Positions 4,354 to 5,060 of a stretch of 5,060 nucleotides of DNA are shown here, in pieces. The first letter of the stretch is position 1; each line of letters starts with the position of its first letter. Made by a program: the position numbers and the translations under genes. This DNA is from Betaproteobacteria bacterium. Lineage in GTDB: Bacteria; Pseudomonadota; Gammaproteobacteria; Burkholderiales; Usitatibacteraceae. The stretch lies in contig JAAOZZ010000309.1 of NCBI GenBank assembly GCA_012274175.1, forward strand, positions 1 to 5,060. The letters run 5' to 3'. The notes under the pieces were generated by a model. That model was not told the DNA's origin. It ran no database searches and worked only from the letters and a program-made list of their open reading frames with translations.

Positions 4354-5060
4354 CTACGCGCGGGCGACGATGGGAACGGCCCAGTCCATGGGCCACCGGA
4401 TGCCGAAGCGGGGAACCTGGTCCGGGCACACGCGAATCGAGGAAAAGCCCGCGTCCTGCAACCGCCGCAGGAGGTCGGGCTGCGTGAACATGCGCATTTC
4501 CAGCGTCATCCCCTCGCCGCCGTGGAACACGAGGTCGTCGAAGATCTCCTCCTCGCCCTCCGGCGTGCGGTTGTACAGGAAGCGCTTGCCACGCGTCTCG
4601 ACGATGCGGTAGTCGTGCATCCGCGGAAAATGCTCCCGTGTCTGGCCGGACTTCTCGAACGGAACCGTGAAGAGGAATACGCCGCGGTCCTCCAGCAGGC
4701 GCCGCGCGTTGCGGAATGCCGCTTCGAGCCCGAAGCCGGGAATATGCTCGAAGACGTCGCTCGAAATGAGGAAGCGGTGCTTGCCCACGAGGCGCTCCGG
4801 GATGTCCGTGATGTCGAGGCGCGGCTCCCGGTGGAAGAACGTGTTCACGTAGGCGAACTTCTCCGCGAGCGTGTTCCCATAGCCCTCCCAGTCGCTCATG
4901 CCCAGCCCCGAGATGGACTTGTCCACGGGAAATTGCGGAAGGGCCAGCGCCTTGCCGTGCACTTCCATGGCGAGCCAGTACATCAGCGCGCGCATGCGCA
5001 GGCTGCTTCGGCACGCAGCGCAGGACTGGAACTCCCGGTTCGCCACCTCGGCCCGCGGGA
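4354..5060 (-). CDS. Class I SAM-dependent methyltransferase-like protein, N-terminus beyond the window
   Basis: The frame is open from the right edge to TAG at 4354, giving about 234 visible residues. Residue numbers here count from the GTG at 5046. The N-terminal part reads QSCAACRSSLRMRAL, with one CxxC (C9, C12) resembling the second half of a zinc knuckle. A stretch GLGMSDWEGYGNTLAEKF (47-64), then YVNTFFHREPRLDI, follows. The post-motif region is FLISSDVFEHIPG (92-104), and RRLLEDRGVFLFTVPFEK (115-132) is the usual strand after it. These are the hallmarks of methyltransferases found in surface-glycan clusters. The classical motif I glycine loop (GxGxG) is not evident. The GTG at 5046 has no good ribosome-binding site, the frame continues upstream and the half zinc knuckle suggests missing residues, so the gene is treated as partial. 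Substrate unknown; the glycosyltransferase neighbours suggest a glycan role. Confidence 0.8.
   Translation of the reverse strand, partial: PRAEVANREFQSCAACRSSLRMRALMYWLAMEVHGKALALPQFPVDKSISGLGMSDWEGYGNTLAEKFAYVNTFFHREPRLDITDIPERLVGKHRFLISSDVFEHIPGFGLEAAFRNARRLLEDRGVFLFTVPFEKSGQTREHFPRMHDYRIVETRGKRFLYNRTPEGEEEIFDDLVFHGGEGMTLEMRMFTQPDLLRRLQDAGFSSIRVCPDQVPRFGIRWPMDWAVPIVARA

Noticed and set aside
2526..4487. 653-residue plus-strand open frame
   Set aside because: It is antisense to the GtrB-like gene and out of frame with the rhamnosyltransferase-like gene. The product is rich in Arg, Ala, Pro and His with no domain, as expected of a GC-rich shadow frame.

Overview
The window reads as chromosomal DNA of a GC-rich proteobacterium, most likely a betaproteobacterium. 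The grounds are a ubiG gene overlapping a gph-type phosphatase gene, a one-piece (non-permuted) tmRNA with a proteobacterial ANDxxYALAA-type tag, and uniformly high GC with strong G/C preference at third codon positions. This taxonomic call rests on gene content and style; no database comparison was possible.

Layout. Positions 1-1258 (+) hold the 3' part of ubiG (ubiquinone methyltransferase) overlapping gph (phosphoglycolate phosphatase, HAD superfamily). Converging on gph is a small two-helix membrane protein gene (1272-1493, -); a perfect 9-bp hairpin lies between them. A compact divergent intergenic region (1494-1571) carries the ssrA promoter and a 17-nt palindrome. ssrA itself (tmRNA) runs 1572-1942 (+), followed by a textbook intrinsic terminator (1950-1978). 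From 1978 onward the content changes to cell-surface glycan functions. A tightly packed pair on the minus strand encodes a GtrA-type flippase and a GtrB/DPM1-like polyprenyl-phosphate glycosyltransferase (3293 down to 1978). Divergent from it is a second GT2 glycosyltransferase of rhamnosyltransferase type (3391-4329, +). Convergent with that is a class I methyltransferase-like gene running off the right edge (4354-5060, -).

How the genes fit together. The left half is housekeeping: quinone synthesis, phosphoglycolate detoxification and ribosome rescue. The right half looks like part of an O-antigen or exopolysaccharide decoration module. The GtrB-like enzyme would load a sugar onto undecaprenyl phosphate at the inner face of the membrane, and GtrA would flip it. 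The rhamnosyltransferase-like enzyme would extend a glycan in the cytoplasm, and the methyltransferase could modify a sugar or cap a chain. Acceptors and sugars cannot be read from the sequence. The abrupt switch immediately after ssrA, a common island attachment site, is notable, but no integrase or att repeat is visible here.

No CRISPR array, insertion sequence, tRNA gene or toxin-antitoxin pair was found, and I see no clear evidence of a previously undescribed system. The less ordinary points are the palindrome over the ssrA -35 region, the hairpins at both protein-gene convergent junctions, the non-ATG start of the rhamnosyltransferase-like gene, and the degenerate SAM-binding motif of the methyltransferase.
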